Origin: Medicago truncatula
Taxonomy: Eukaryota; Streptophyta; Magnoliopsida; Fabales; Fabaceae
Length of the DNA stretch: 64,000 bases
Direction of reading: 5' to 3'
NCBI RefSeq assembly: GCF_003473485.1
Contig: NC_053043.1
Location: 35,502,576-35,566,575 of the forward strand
Below are positions 11,942 to 27,524 of this stretch, piece after piece (within the stretch, counting starts at the first letter, position 1; every line of letters begins with the position of its first letter). Both the position numbers and the translations under genes were made by a program. A model generated the notes under the pieces. The model was not told where the DNA came from and did no database searches. It saw nothing but the letters and a program-made list of their open reading frames with translations.

Positions 11942-12240
11942 ATGAATCCAAACATCAGATTATTTTATGCTTTGATTATCTTTCTTTCTCTTCTACTTAT
12001 TCTAACCGATGGTGGTCTAATCAACGGTGGTAGGTCTTCATTTTTCATACCAAATTTTAATTTCTAATTTTTCTTACACGCAATATTTCACCAACCTTTT
12101 TAAAAAAAAAAAATTGTTTTATGATCGTATTGGCCATTGCAGGTTCTGTTCCTTGCTTGACTAGCTTTGGTTGTCCAAGAAGTACATGCTACCCTCCTTC
12201 AACACCAAATTGCATTCGTCGTATTTGTGAGTGCATCTAA
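11942..12240 (+). CDS. NCR-like secreted cysteine-rich peptide (nodulin-late type)
   Basis: Two exons, 11942-12029 and 12143-12240, with a GT-AG intron of 113 nt in phase 1, encode 61 residues. Exon 1 is almost entirely a signal peptide: Arg6 followed by a hydrophobic core (about 7-21), with cleavage somewhere around residues 23-30. Exon 2 holds the mature peptide with six cysteines at 34, 40, 45, 53, 58 and 60. The spacing C-x5-C-x4-C-x7-C-x4-C-x-C and the proline-rich third loop are those of six-cysteine NCR peptides, and the intron between signal and mature part is also typical. The family is known from IRLC legumes, expressed in nodule cells and delivered to symbiosomes, where members drive bacteroid differentiation or act on bacteria. 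Function of this member, including nodule expression, is inferred only. The mature part (about 31 residues) has four basic (Arg42, Arg55, Arg56 and at most one more) and few acidic residues. Alternative: another small defensin-like secreted peptide. Without splicing the exon 1 frame ends soon after the donor, so the gene is easily missed. Confidence 0.85.
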
Positions 12241-13456
12241 GTATAACAATTAAGTTAAAAACATAATTGTATGTTACTTGTAATTGAATAATTTATATGT
12301 ACGTCATAATGTTGGCACTCATACAATTTTTGTCAATTTCAATTCATTTGGTTGATCTAGAAAACTCTCATTAGAGGATTAGTGGATGAAATTAGTACTT
12401 GTTATTAGGCTGGCCGTACTAATTGCTAGTGGCCTTTACTTTTTTTTTTATTTTTTTATTTTCGCACCGGTTTTCAACCCATAAAAAATGGACAACTAAT
12501 CCGACTCGTATGTAGAGGAGGCATGTGCACCGGCCAAACCTTTACTTTTAATGCTACTGTGATGATTCACATATTTATGTTCTATATTAGACACATTTGG
12601 TTGTAAATGATACACCTTAAAGAATACAATACAAAGGCTATCTTATTCACTTTTCGTTCTTCCATCTTCATCTATACTCTTTTAATATATAGCTCTAATT
12701 TTGATTTCATGTCTTCTATGATGAATTTTTTTCTCTTCTACTTCTATGTTTCCCTCCCTCTCTTGCTTTCTATATTCTCTTGAAGTTGTTAAGTTGTCAT
12801 ATATTTTTATCCATTTTTTTTTTGTTACATCGAAAAACAAGCTAGTCCTTATGTCATTGAGACGGGCAAAATAGCTTGTTTTGGCAAGCATGTGTGGAGC
12901 TAATTTATTTTAATTTTAAAAATTAGTTGGCCACGGTTGAATGATGTCTTTTTAATTTCAACGTTTCATATTTAGTCGATAATGCTTTACCCGACCTAAG
13001 AAATTGTGTTTTGGTTGACTCATAATTTGACTCAATAATTGTTGAATGTTGAGTCATTTGATATTAGGTCTGATGCAGATCTGACTTAAGAAGTCATTTC
13101 TACTTGATTTAAAAGTGTTTCTTGCATTAGTGAGAGAAATTTGAGTTATAATATAAGTTTTGAGAGAAAATTTTGTGTTCGAGGTATGAATCATACACAT
13201 CATAAGACTCGATAAAAGAACATGTAAATTAGTTTTAATTTTTTTTACCCCTTGTGAATTAAACATTCTTTTAATTAAAATATAATCTCTCTCCACTAGT
13301 CATTTGATGGCATCAAAACATTCATGTAATTAAAATCTACCATATCCCAATTCCTCTTCATTAAAATCTTTCCTCTTCCTTTGCTTGAACCAAACAAACC
13401 TAATGAAATAGAATGACAAACCATTATACATTAGACTTATTTGGGCTAAAAAAAAA
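12241..13456. other. intergenic DNA, no gene seen
   Basis: AT-rich with scattered repeat-like text (for example a G+C-rich patch at 12460-12535 containing ggcatgtgcaccggcc). Minus-strand frames at 12682-12891 and 13054-13296 lack any recognisable domain. Confidence 0.5.
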
Positions 13457-14159
13457 GAGTAATGATAACTAGACACAAAATATTTGACACAAATACGACA
13501 CCATGGGTAGTTTGGATATTTCCACCATTAAGCAGGGGTAGTTTTGTCAAATCCCATAGACCCATCTTCTTCCCAATCTCATCTTCTCTGCATTCTCTCT
13601 CAGTTCCTCACCACAGACAGCACCATTCTCCAAACCACCGCCTTCCTCTCCCGCCGTCGTCCTCACCACCGCAGCCTGCATCCTCACAATCATTTGTCCT
13701 CATCAGTGGCAACCACCACCGTCCTCGCCACCATCAACCCGTTCAGATCTGGATGCGACGACGACGAAATCTTCTCCCTCTCGTCGCCGGAGTCCCGTTC
13801 AGATCACCACCACATCGGACATCAAATCTGTGACGACCGTGGTCACCGTTGATTGTGAGAAACCTCGAGGGAGAGAGAGCAGTGAGAACTCGAGGGACAA
13901 AACACACAAAGATAGCACATGAGATAGGTGGAGGTTGCGACGACGTTCAAAGGAAGATGACCGGAGGTTGCGGCGGCGTTCAAAGGTAGATGACCGTAGC
14001 AAGTTGAGAGAGACCGTAGGGATGCAAGAAAGAGAGAAGGTGGATTGCAGAAAGACAAGAGAGAAGAGAAAATAATAATAATAAAATATATGGTATAAGT
14101 GAACAGTTGTATATGGTGTTGTATTTGTGTCTAAAGTTTTGTGTTTGTTTATCATTTCT
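13457..14159. mobile_element. non-autonomous TIR element, about 0.7 kb
   Basis: The two ends are inverted copies for about 48 nt: left aatgataactagacacaaa then gacacaaatacgacaccat, and the complement of the right end is nearly the same. The inside is C-rich on the left and purine-rich on the right, which creates long frames on both strands that I consider non-coding. The ends lie in A-runs, so the target duplication and superfamily (Mutator-like is possible) are not determined. Confidence 0.65.
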
Positions 14160-14225
14160 GAAAGAAAAAAAAAAAGATGAATATGAGTTATTTTATGGAT
14201 GAGTAATTAAAAACGATGAGGGAGT

Positions 14226-17200
14226 CAAGATGTATAATGGTTTCAGATCTAGCCATATGTCTTCTCTCTAGAAAAATCCAGGTCCCTCTCCCTCCGTCCA
14301 TATACGCCGTACACGGCTAGTCAAGATGTAGCCATCTGTTGGGTGGTACGCACGCCTCTCGCGGCTGCACCACCGCCTTCGACCTTCTGAAAGGGTCACG
14401 CCGCTGTGTCGGAGCTGATGCAGTGGAGGCTGCTTCTTCCCTTCTTGGGTCTTTTTTTTTCTGGTTTGTTTCATCGTTGTGTTCCAATTTTGTATTTTTG
14501 ACCCGACCTCATCTATTGCTGTTTTGTTTCAATGTTTTCAGATCTGGTTCTGTTTTATTCCAACGTTATGTTTGTTTTGTCTCTAGATCTGGTTTCTGTT
14601 TTATCTCTTCATTTTAGATCCGGTTTCAGGCACGGCTGGGTGCTGCGCCGGCGACCTCATCTTTGTTGCTCACGTGTTTTATGTGGTGATGAGGTGTTGT
14701 GGCGAGGGGACGTGATGCTCTGTGTAGGCGGATGTCACGAGTTATGGTGGCTTGTGGTGGAGATGGTTGTTTTTTGGTGGTGATGGGGGTGGTGGTTCGG
14801 TTGGAGTTTTATGTGGTGATGTGATGAAGTGGTGGAGCTGTGTGGGGTGCTGGTCCTGGCTGTTGGGTGCCGGAGGAGAGGGTGGTGGTTTTTTGCGCCA
14901 CCGTCCTCTTTGGGTGCCGCAGGTTTTTGTTGTGTTTTGCTCGTTTGTTTGTGTTGGTTTCGACGATCTTTTTTCTGTTGTGGTCGTTGTGTTTGGTTTT
15001 CTTGTGGTGTTTTATTCTGTTGTGTTGTTCTCTGATGTAGTATTTTTGCATCAAACAATTGTAAGTATTTATATCGTCTCCTCAGGGACTAGTGCGATAT
15101 CGCGGACCGTTCGACACCAAATACCATTCCAAGTTAAAAAGATAATTGGTTGTTTGTTTTAGTAACTCATTTGCAAACGATAAAATTGAGATTAATAGGG
15201 CGTGAAACTTGTTAGGATTAGAGTTCCTTGATCAAGCGTCGCACGTAACCTAATGATCATACATGGATTCTAGCTTTTCTTTGATATTATCACGTATCCC
15301 TCGACAACACTATTCGTGTCCAAACAATATTGTGAAATCAATTGTATCATTCAATCGTCGATCTTATCGTCCAATCGATGATTTCTCGATCTATTGAATG
15401 CTAAGAAAGCTTTAGGTTTGGATACACAAAGTGATTATCAAAACATCGATTCCATGTCTAGAACCTATGTTTTGATAGATGGTTATTCTAAACCTAGATT
15501 CAAAAGTATTTCTCAATCACAATTAAATCAAAGATAAAGATTAAAGTGCAAGAATAACATCAATATCAAATCAAATGCTAGAACCATATATTTATAGATC
15601 AAAAGATTACATGTTAAGCTAAGATCAAGTACCTCTAATCCCAACAAAGGAGATTTAGCTACTCATTGTCATGGAAGCCTTGCAAGAATGAATTTAAGGA
15701 GAAAGATTCATTTACAACTTGTGATTTCTCAACAAAGAATGAAGAATCCACTCTCTATCACTCTCACTCTATGAAGAACAAGCCCTATCTCTCTCTCTAG
15801 AAATATTACAAGTGAAAAACTCAGAGAAAAACTAAGTAAAAAAACTATATCAATGAAATGGTTGAGTGGGCTATTTATACAATTCTGACTCTGCATCAAC
15901 TCGCCTCGCGAGCTCATTCATTCGCCATGGCGAGTTGAGGTTCCTTCGCCATTGGGTTTGTGCCACGTCAGCTGTGAGAGGCTAAACTGCCCTAACTCGC
16001 CTTCCACTCGCCATTGCGAGTTGGTGGCGAAAGATCTTTGATGCTTACTGGAATTGCTCGCCTTTGATGCTTGCCATGGCGAGTTGGAGGCGAGGGATCT
16101 CATTTTTCTACCTTTTTGTACTCTTCTCCATTTTCTTCTCTTTGCTTGATATCTTGAGTTCGAATCCTGCACAAATGGGTGAAGTAAGATAGATAAAGCG
16201 TAAAAGGGCAATAATCACTTATTTCTCGGCTTTTCCCTCAATAACTTGCAAAACAAGTAACAAAAGTGCCTAAAATATATCACTTAAAATACAACTTTCT
16301 AGCACTTATCATTCTCTCTCGGTGGATCTTGTCTCACGATGATTCTCTAAGAAGTTTTGGTGTCCGTCTGCTGTTTTTGTGCTTTTCTGAAGTTGCTTGA
16401 AAGGGTTTGGTGCGTAGACACTCCGTGATGGCGGTAGTAGTCATTCATGTACCTTTCAAAATTTGGGTCTTTTTGGGTTGTGCTAGTGGGTTCTTGTGGA
16501 GTTTTGGTTTTGGTTGTTGTTTACTCCGACAATGGTCGCTTTCTTCTTGCCACTGGCGGACGCCATTCTTTGATTTGGGGTTGTGTTTCCGCTTCAGACC
16601 GGCGTCGCTGCCCAAGTTTTGTTGTTTGGTTTCGTCTCCCTCTGGTCATGAGTTTGTGTTGCTGTTTGTTTCTTGGAGAGGTGGTTTGGTAGTGTAGTTT
16701 ACTTTCAGCCTTGCTATCTTGCTCTTGTATTTGCTGATCCTTTTGGTTGTGTCTAGTTTTAGTTTCGTTTTGTTTTTGTTCCATAATGTTGGTTTTGGTG
16801 TTGTTATTGCTGTTTAGTTTTTGGGTGCATTAGCCCATATTTCTTTTTCGGTGGTTTGGCGTCGTTCTAACCCGATATGTGGTGTTGCAGTGTTGGTCGT
16901 GGTGATGGTTATGCAGGGTTGGTGGTGGTGGTGATGTGTGGTGGACGTGGTGATTCGGTAAAAGGGGATGTTGATGTTGCTTAGGTGTGCATGTGCGTGT
17001 TTTTGTGGAGGATTCCTTTCAGAGGCTGCCTCTGGTATTCAGGTCCATATTCGTTGTCGCTACCTCTTGTTTGAAGTTGTTTGGGTTGCTTAGGTGTTCA
17101 GGTTGCATGTCCTTTGAGCTGAGCTTGTTTTCCATGTTGATTGATGTTTGCACCACCGCAATTCATGTTGTCTGTTTTACTTGTTGTGTGCTGGATTCTG

Positions 17201-17739
17201 ACGGGGCCGGTTACTTTTGCTTCGAGATCGGGAGTTGGTGTCTAGCTGCTTTCTTGTCTGGCGGGCTCGGTGTTTCTCTGGTGGACTGGGGGTTAGGGGT
17301 GCCCGTCTGGTTTGATCTTGAAGTCTGGTGGCCAATCGCTTTTGATTCGAGATTGATAGTCAGTTCTTCGGTTCATGTTTGGTTTTTGGGCTGTTATGAT
17401 GTTCTTTCGGTTGACCAGAGGTTGTGTGGTGGTGGAAGCTGATTGATTCATGGAATAGTGGCTCGGCTTAGGAGTTGCGGATGGTGTGTTTCATTTAGAG
17501 GGGTTTATCTGGGGATGAGTAGTGGCGACAGCTGGTTATGGGTATTGTTTTTCAGGGGTCGTTTTGTGAAGAGTCGGTTTTAGAGGGGGTGATGTTTATG
17601 GGTGTAGGGGTGTTTTGTTTGGAGTGTATTTTCAGGTGTTCCGCCTATATACGGCTCCTTTAGTTGTATTCTATGAATCACCGGTCTCTGTTCATCTTGA
17701 GCAGGGATCTGGTTTTTAATAAAATTTGTTGTTTAAAAA
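14226..17739 (+). mobile_element. LINE-like retroposon insertion, G+T-rich, with poly(A) and 17-bp TSD
   Basis: The 17-mer aaaaacgatgagggagt flanks the block on both sides (14209-14225 and 17740-17756). The right end is taataaaatttgttg followed by an A-run, so this was inserted by target-primed reverse transcription. After removing the nested solo LTR (15033-16311) about 2.2 kb remains, strongly G+T-rich on this strand. No reverse transcriptase, endonuclease or other domain is visible in the frames within it. It could be a non-autonomous LINE derivative or a retrocopy of an unknown transcript. A segment of similar composition lies on the other strand at 51390-51795. Confidence 0.65.
15033..16311. 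mobile_element. solo LTR, about 1.28 kb, inside the LINE-like insertion
   Basis: It starts TGATGTAG and ends CTTATCA (TG...CA). It is flanked by the 5-mer ttctc at 15028-15032 and 16312-16316, which is the signature of an LTR retroelement. No gag or pol lies inside or beside it, so it is a solo LTR left by recombination. It carries repeated phrases around tcgccatggcgagtt (15920-16100). The family is not determined; the length fits Ty3/gypsy. It is younger than the LINE-like block it interrupts. Confidence 0.75.
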
Positions 17740-17756
17740 AAAAACGATGAGGGAGT

Positions 17757-19533
<1,777 letters not shown>

Positions 19534-19595
19534 AGACTTTGTGTGCAAGCTTTAAATATTTACTTGGATTTGATTAATATTCTATATGGTTTGCT

Positions 19596-19724
19596 AGACA
19601 CTTGAGTGTGTCTACAATATTACATTTGGAATAAAATATGATTGTAATAAGGTTTGTGTAATTGACTTTTGTTTAGTGGTCTTTGATCAATGTACTATGG
19701 TTTGCTAGACACTTGATTGTGTCT
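19596..19724 (+). other. duplicated small hairpin motif in GST gene 1 3' region
   Basis: agacacttgagtgtgtct at 19596-19613 and a one-base variant at 19707-19724 can each form a 6-bp stem with a 6-nt loop. Each is preceded by tatggtttgct and followed by acaatattacattt, so a segment of about 50 nt is directly repeated. The same motif follows GST genes 2 and 3. Confidence 0.6.
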
Positions 19725-20396
19725 ACAATATTACATTTGAAATTGAGGAGGGATGATTGTTATTTGTTGCTATGGTTATTTGAAGTTGAACACTTGTATG
19801 ATCTATAAATGACTCATTCGTCGTCTTTTAGTGGTAGATATTGATGGTTCTTTTTATGTTTACGATTGAAATAATGACTTAATCTATATCAATTTGATTA
19901 AAACAACATAAAATAAACGTGTAGTTCGTATGAAACCAGCATTAATCAAGTCACCATCTTAACCATAAATATAAGAAGGGTCGTGAGTTCTTATTTATGA
20001 ATAATTTTATCCATCATTATTTAAATTTCTGATAATTTTAAATATCGAGTCATGGTGGAACATTTATAAAAGTGATCCACCGAGCAACTGCGACAAACAT
20101 TATTCAATTCTGTTTTTATACTATGGTTTCAATTTGTTGACTATGGTGACTGTGGATTTGGATTCAACACAGTTGACTGCATGCTGTCAACACATTTAGA
20201 CCGTTCGATCAAAATCAGATGATCCAAACTTAAAATCCAAACCCGCTCTTAATCAGACGGTCTACATGTGTTCAGTCAGAGTCTTCTCACCGCACACAAC
20301 CTTGATCCGGTGATTGTCTAGTAAATGTCCCTGTCCAACTAGAACATTTCAGAATATTCTATATCCTTCGAATATTAGGTAAAAAAAACCACTAAC
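19725..20396 (+). other. intergenic DNA between GST genes 1 and 2
   Basis: No coding sequence or well-bounded repeat seen. It supplies the 3' end of gene 1 and the promoter of gene 2. Confidence 0.5.
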
Positions 20397-20407
20397 TTTA
20401 TAAATAA
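20397..20407 (+). promoter_or_regulatory. TATA box of GST gene 2
   Basis: tttataaataa lies 73 nt before the start codon. The equivalent position in gene 1 has a weaker cataaataac. Confidence 0.55.
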
Positions 20408-20467
20408 CATGCTCTATATTGTTCACAAGTAACAACCTATAATTCACTTTCACTTGGGATTTAGTGA

Positions 20468-22059
<1,592 letters not shown>

Positions 22060-22158
22060 AGATCAGGACTTAATGAATCAAATTAATAATGTTTGCTAGT
22101 TAAATATGATATTATTGTGTCATGTGCTTAGATATAAGATATTATACTATGGTTTGCT

Positions 22159-22176
22159 AGACACTTGAGTGTGTCT
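22159..22176 (+). other. hairpin motif in GST gene 2 3' region
   Basis: agacacttgagtgtgtct, 100 nt after the stop codon, is identical to the first copy behind gene 1 and has the same preceding tatggtttgct. Confidence 0.6.
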
Positions 22177-22375
22177 ACAGTATGGCATTTGGAACATAGG
22201 AGTATTGAATGTCACTATGGTTGTTTTAAGTTGAACACTTATATTTGGTCTATAACTAAATTACTTATACTATTTGGCTGTTAACTGTTTTCTTTAATTC
22301 AATTTAATGTATATTGTTGCTATAGTTGTTCCAATGTAGTGAACATGCCACCTGTTAACTACAATGGCTCACGTT

Positions 22376-22545
22376 TTTTTATCACCATTGATCACCACTT
22401 TAACCATCATTAAACACAACTTTGTCCACTGTTGACTATAACTTTGACCACCTTCGACCACCATTTTGACTACCATTGACAACCACTTTAACCACCGTTG
22501 ACGAGCATTTTGACCACCATGTTAATCACCATCGATGACCACGTT
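22376..22545. repeat. degenerate tandem repeat, unit about 22-24 bp
   Basis: About seven imperfect units built on ttgaccaccattttgaccac follow one another, each with several substitutions. It is a decayed minisatellite with no coding frame. Confidence 0.7.
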
Positions 22546-22908
22546 TAGTAAATTGAAACGGCTTTTGAAGAATTAAATAAAAAAGTTATTACTCACTTCA
22601 CCTCTTACATTTTCCAAACAATAAAATGCAAGCTTTGTTACATATCATTGCTAGTAAAACTATAGAATGATTTCGTTTTAAAGTGTCTATTGAAAACTAC
22701 TTTCTTTGAAAGGTAAGCAAACACACTCTTTTTGTTAAAGTAGTCTAATAGTAAAAAAATTAATATTGCCTAATGAAGAGAATATAGATGACATTACATA
22801 GCTTTCCTTCTTTACTTGTATCACAAGTAATGAGTATTAGATAGTTATTCACTAGAGTAGAGACACACTATCTTACATTGTAGCTCAAGTTCATATATAT
22901 ATATATAT

Positions 22909-23115
22909 TGAAAGATAATAAGTTAATACTTTTATGATTTATTCCTCAGCCAAAGGCTGGTTTTTATAGAGAGAATACAATTAATGTTCTCTTAGACTAG
23001 CCTAGAAAATTGTTACATTGGAAAAATGACAATGAAATTCTCTAGATTTGACTAGAAAATAATATCATAGGGAACAATAACATAGGAAAATCAATTACTG
23101 ATGTATTTTCCAGCA
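22909..23115 (-). repeat. 3' LTR of copia element A
   Basis: 207 bp, nearly identical to 27318-27524. Adjacent on its right is the purine tract (minus strand) that primes plus-strand synthesis. Confidence 0.93.
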
Positions 23116-26100
23116 CCCCCCCTCAAGTTGGTGCATAGATATCTATCATGCCCAACTTGTCTATCAAATGCTCAAAGGTGGGTCTTGCCAAGCTTTTGGT
23201 CAAGATATCTGCAGTTTGTTGACTCGAAGTAACAAAAGGTAGACATATTATTCCAGCATCTAACTTCTCCTTTATAAAATGTCGATCAATCTCAATATGC
23301 TTGGTTCTATCATGTTGAACTGGGTTATGAGCTATGCTAATAGCGGCTTTACTGTCAGAGTATAATTTTAATGGAAGCTCAATTTTCATCTTAAGTTCTT
23401 CTAGAACTCTATGGATCCATAATCCTTCACAAATACCTTGAGCCATAGCTCTGAACTCAGCTTCTGCACTACTTCTTGCTACAACTCCTTGTTTCTTGCT
23501 TCCCCATGTCACAAGATTACCCCAAACATAGGTACAATATCCTGAGGTTGATCTTCTGTCTGTGACTGAACCTGCCCAATCAGCATCGGTGAAGATAGAC
23601 ACATTTCTTTCACTAGTCTTCTTAAAAAATAAGCCTTTTCCGGGATTTCCCTTCAAATATCTCAGTATCCTATAGACTGCCTCAAGATGTTCCTCGAAAG
23701 GAGAATGCATGAACTGACTTACTACACTAACTGAAAAAGCAATATCAGGTCTGGTGTGTGACAAATAAATCAATTTCCTAACCAATCTCTAGTATCTTCC
23801 GGTATCAACCAGAACACTACCTTCTCCCCAAAGCTTAACATTAGGATCCATAGGGGTATCTGCTGGACGACATCCACTCATTCCTGTTTCTTTTAATAAG
23901 TCTAAAATGTATTTCTGCTATGAAACCACAATACCCTTCTTTGATCGTGCAACCTCCATACCAAGAAAATATCTCATGGATCCCAAGTCCTTAATTTCAA
24001 AGTCTACTGCTAATTTCTCTTTTACTCTTGCCATTTCTACTGTATCATCTCCAGTAAGGACAATATCATCAACATAAACAATCAGGACAGCGATTTTTCC
24101 ATCGTGGGAGAACTTTGTGAACAAGGTGTGGTCAGTCTGTCCTTGAATGTACCCTTGTTTCTTCATGGATTGAGTGAATTTTTCAAACCAAGCTCTTGGA
24201 GACTGCTTTAATCCATACAAAGACTTATTTAGTTTGCATACATTTGATTCAAATTTCTTTTCAAAACCAGGAGGAATGTCCATATATACCTCTTCTTCTA
24301 GATTTCCATTGAGAAAAGCATTCTTAACATCCAACTGATGTAGAGGCCAATCCAGATTAGCAGCAAGAGACAAGAGAATTCTGACGGTGTTCAATTTTGC
24401 AACTGGAGCAAATGTCTCAGAGTAGTCTATACCATAGGTTTGAGTAAATCCCTTAGCCACCAAGCGAGCCTTGTACCTTTCAATTGACCCATCTGAATTA
24501 TACTTCACAGTGAACACCCATTTGCATCCAACCGTCTTCTTGTCATCTGGTAATGTCGTGACACTCCAGGTTTTGTTCTTTTCAAGAGCTTTCATCTCCT
24601 CAAATACGGCTTCCCTCCACTTTGGAATTTCTAGAGCAACCTATACATTTTTTGGAATTTCTACACTAGACAATTTTGAGGTGAAGGCAGACAAGGGTGA
24701 AGACAAATTTGAATATGATATAAAATTGGACATAGGGTGTTTAGTGCAAGATCTAACAGGTTTTCTAATGGCAACATGATCATCTATATCAGGATACAAA
24801 ATATGACTCTCAGAAACAGAGATAGACTTGCCTTTCCTTTTCTTAGGAGGTTGATCATTCCCCGGTTCAGATTCATGACAGTGTTGAGATGTGGACTCAT
24901 CCCTTTCTTTGTGGTGCTTTTTCACAAGAACCTTCTCTTTCCAAATCCTGTTTCCTAGTTCAAATTTGTTCTCTTTAAGTGACTCATTATTTTGTGGCAT
25001 TTCAATTAGATCATCATTATCAAGTGCTTCAAGATTCTCATTGTTTTCTACATGAGAAAATGTAGGCTCGGATTCACCAAGTTCCTTACTCATAACATGA
25101 GTAGGATCAGATAAAGAATCATGTCCATTTTCTATTGGTGCAGAAGTATAAGTCTTAGAACTTTGTGATACAGGCAAAGACAATTTATTTGAAAAACTCA
25201 TGTCCTCAGTTTGAAAGGAGTCTTCCTTTATATCCCCCCCTTGAAGATGAGTGTTATCAAAAAAAGGTTTATTTTCAAAGAATGTAACGTCCATAGTGAC
25301 AAACATTTTCTTGTTTTTTGGATCAAAACATTTATATCCCTTTTGGGTTGGAGAGTATCCAACAAAAACACATTTTATAGCACGTGGTTCAAGTTTTCCA
25401 ACATTTTTATGTTCATGAACAAAGGCCGTGCAACCAAAGATTTTTAATGTCAAACCAGTTGAAACACGAGTACTAGGAAAACATTCTTTGAAAGTATTAA
25501 TCGGGGTTTGAAAGTTGAGAACTTTGGAAGGCATTCTATTAATTAAATATGCAGCTGTTAAAACAGCTTCGCCCCACAAGTAGTTTGGTACTTTACTTGA
25601 GAAAAGTAAGGCTCTAGCAACCTCCAATAAATGCCTATTTTTTCTTTCAGCAACTCCATTTTGTTGAGGAGTATTGGGACATGAACTTTGATGTACAATC
25701 CCATTTTTAAGAAAAAAATCATCCAAAATAGTGTTAAAATATTCTTTGCCATTATCACTTCTAAAGACTTTAATATTTGTTTGAAATTGGTTTTGCACCA
25801 TTGTAATAAAATCCTTTACAACCTGACAAACATCGGATTTCCCCTTTAACAAGTACACCCAACATACTCTTGAATGGTCATCTATAAATGTGATAAACCA
25901 TTTTTTGAGTGAAAGTGTACTTGTACGGTTAGGGCCCCAAACATCACTATGAATAATAGAAAAAGGTTTTGATGGTTTATAAGGCTGTATTGGAAATTGG
26001 GAACGATGATGCTTTGCAAATTCACATGCTTCACATTTAAACAAAGAAAAGTTCTTATTATGAAATAACTTAGGAAACAAGTGTTTTAAGTAACGAAAAC

Positions 26101-27317
26101 TAGGATGACCTGATCGTAAATGCCACAACATAACGTCGTCATCATTATTATTCAAAACAAGAAAAGATTCAAAGCAAGAACTTATTGGTTTTGAAGGTAG
26201 TTGTGATGCAGATCCAACGTCAAGGTAGTAGAGTCCTCCACTCTTCTTAGCACTGCCAATAATCTTCCCCGAGTTCAAATCCTGAAAGACACAGTGAGAT
26301 CGGAAAAAATTAGTTTGACAATTTGCATCTTCGGCTTATTTACCGACAGACATTAAATTACATGATAATTTTGGAACATGAAGAACATTTTAAAGAGATA
26401 ACTCTAGAGACAACACAACTGACCCTTTACCTGCAACGGCTGAAAAAGAGCCATCTGCAATTTTTATTTTTTGATTACCTGCACATGGACTATATGAAGA
26501 AAACAAAGTGGACTCACCTGTCATGTGATCAAAGGCACCTGAATCTACTATCCAAGTATGACTGGGACTGACACTAAGAAAAGCAGAATTACCTTTTGTT
26601 GCTATAGAGCAAGAAAGAGTTGGAGACTCGAGGAGTTTGTACAACTTGTCTAGTTGTTCCGTAGTGAGTTGAAGCTGAGTTGAAGAGGATTGCTGCCCTT
26701 GATCAGAATTACTAGCCTGAAATGCACAATCACCTTTCTTCTTCCAGTTAGGTGGTTTGCCTTTGAACTTCCAACAATTTTCACGCGTATGCCATTCCCG
26801 TTTACAGTGATCACTCCAAGGATTGTTTGACATTTTATCATGAATAACCTCTGCCATCTTTAAAGGAAGAGAGCAACAAACAGCCACCAAAGCCAAATTG
26901 CTGGCAAACTATAATCAACACTGTAAATTAAAGAAAACTAAAAAACCAAGTGTCTCCAATCTGAATTTTGACCGCTCAAATAGAACAGGAAAGCGCCGAT
27001 GAAGAAACTGATGTAATACGGCGAGAAACGGAAGTCTGGAAGGCGGCGCGTGGTACGCACGCGGCGACAACGTTGCTGCGAATAGACCTCACACGCCGGT
27101 ATAGAAGAAGCGCGTGGAGGCGCGTGTAGCAGTGAACGACGGCGGGATTTTCGACGTTTGACTCGGTTTTTTGTTCTGGTTCTGATGGTCTGGTCAGTTA
27201 TTAGCATCCGGTGATCGGACACACAGTGATGATATACTTGGTAATAGAGGTACAACATAAGTACCTATAATTACGCGGAAGCGAGACCCCCAAACACCAA
27301 GAGCTCTGATGCCATAT

Positions 27318-27524
27318 TGAAAGATAATAGGTTAATACTTTTATGATTTATTCCTCAGCCAAAGGCTGGTTTTTATAGAGAGAATACAATTAATGTTCTC
27401 TTAGACTAGCCTAGAAAATTGTTACATTGGAAAAATGACAATGAAATTCTCTAGATTTGACTAGAAAATAATATCATAGGGAACAATAACATAGGAAAAT
27501 CAATTATTGATGTATTTTCCAACA
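27318..27524 (-). repeat. 5' LTR of copia element A
   Basis: 207 bp, TG...CA, directly followed on the minus strand by the tRNA primer site. It contains tttataga-type TATA text on the plus strand as in the other copy. Confidence 0.93.

Larger units (their letters stand above)
22909..27524 (-). mobile_element. younger Ty1/copia LTR retrotransposon (element A), nested in the LTR of B
   Basis: A minus-strand copia element of 4.6 kb with two 207-bp LTRs (TG...CA). Just inside its 5' LTR (at 27317 going left) is an initiator-Met-type primer site (tggcatcagagc), and a run of G on the minus strand precedes the 3' LTR. Parts in order on the minus strand: a gag/protease part (about 26.4-26.9 kb), integrase (about 24.6-26.3 kb), reverse transcriptase (about 23.9-24.6 kb) and RNase H (about 23.1-23.8 kb). 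The protease-integrase-RT-RNase H order marks it as copia. It is broken in a handful of places. The LTRs differ at about 3 of 207 sites, so insertion was recent, perhaps around a million years or less. The TA-rich flanks match a TA-type 5-bp duplication only loosely because of the microsatellite. Confidence 0.93.

Noticed and set aside
13462-13852. Two overlapping + strand frames of 102-123 codons rich in Ser, His and Pro
   Set aside because: They lie inside a TIR element (13457-14159), have no domain, and result from its C-rich composition.
14339-15162. Several overlapping frames on both strands in the G+T-rich block
   Set aside because: Low-complexity Val/Gly/Cys/Trp translations with an equally open opposite strand; no LINE protein motif. 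One frame even runs into the nested solo LTR.
16407-17442. Frames of 81-151 codons further along the same block
   Set aside because: Same compositional artefact; no homology recognised and no splice logic.
22376-22545. CRISPR-like array of spaced repeats
   Set aside because: Units are contiguous, degenerate and without unique spacers; the genome is plant nuclear.
24471-25447. Plus-strand frames over copia element A
   Set aside because: Antisense shadows of the element's pol region.
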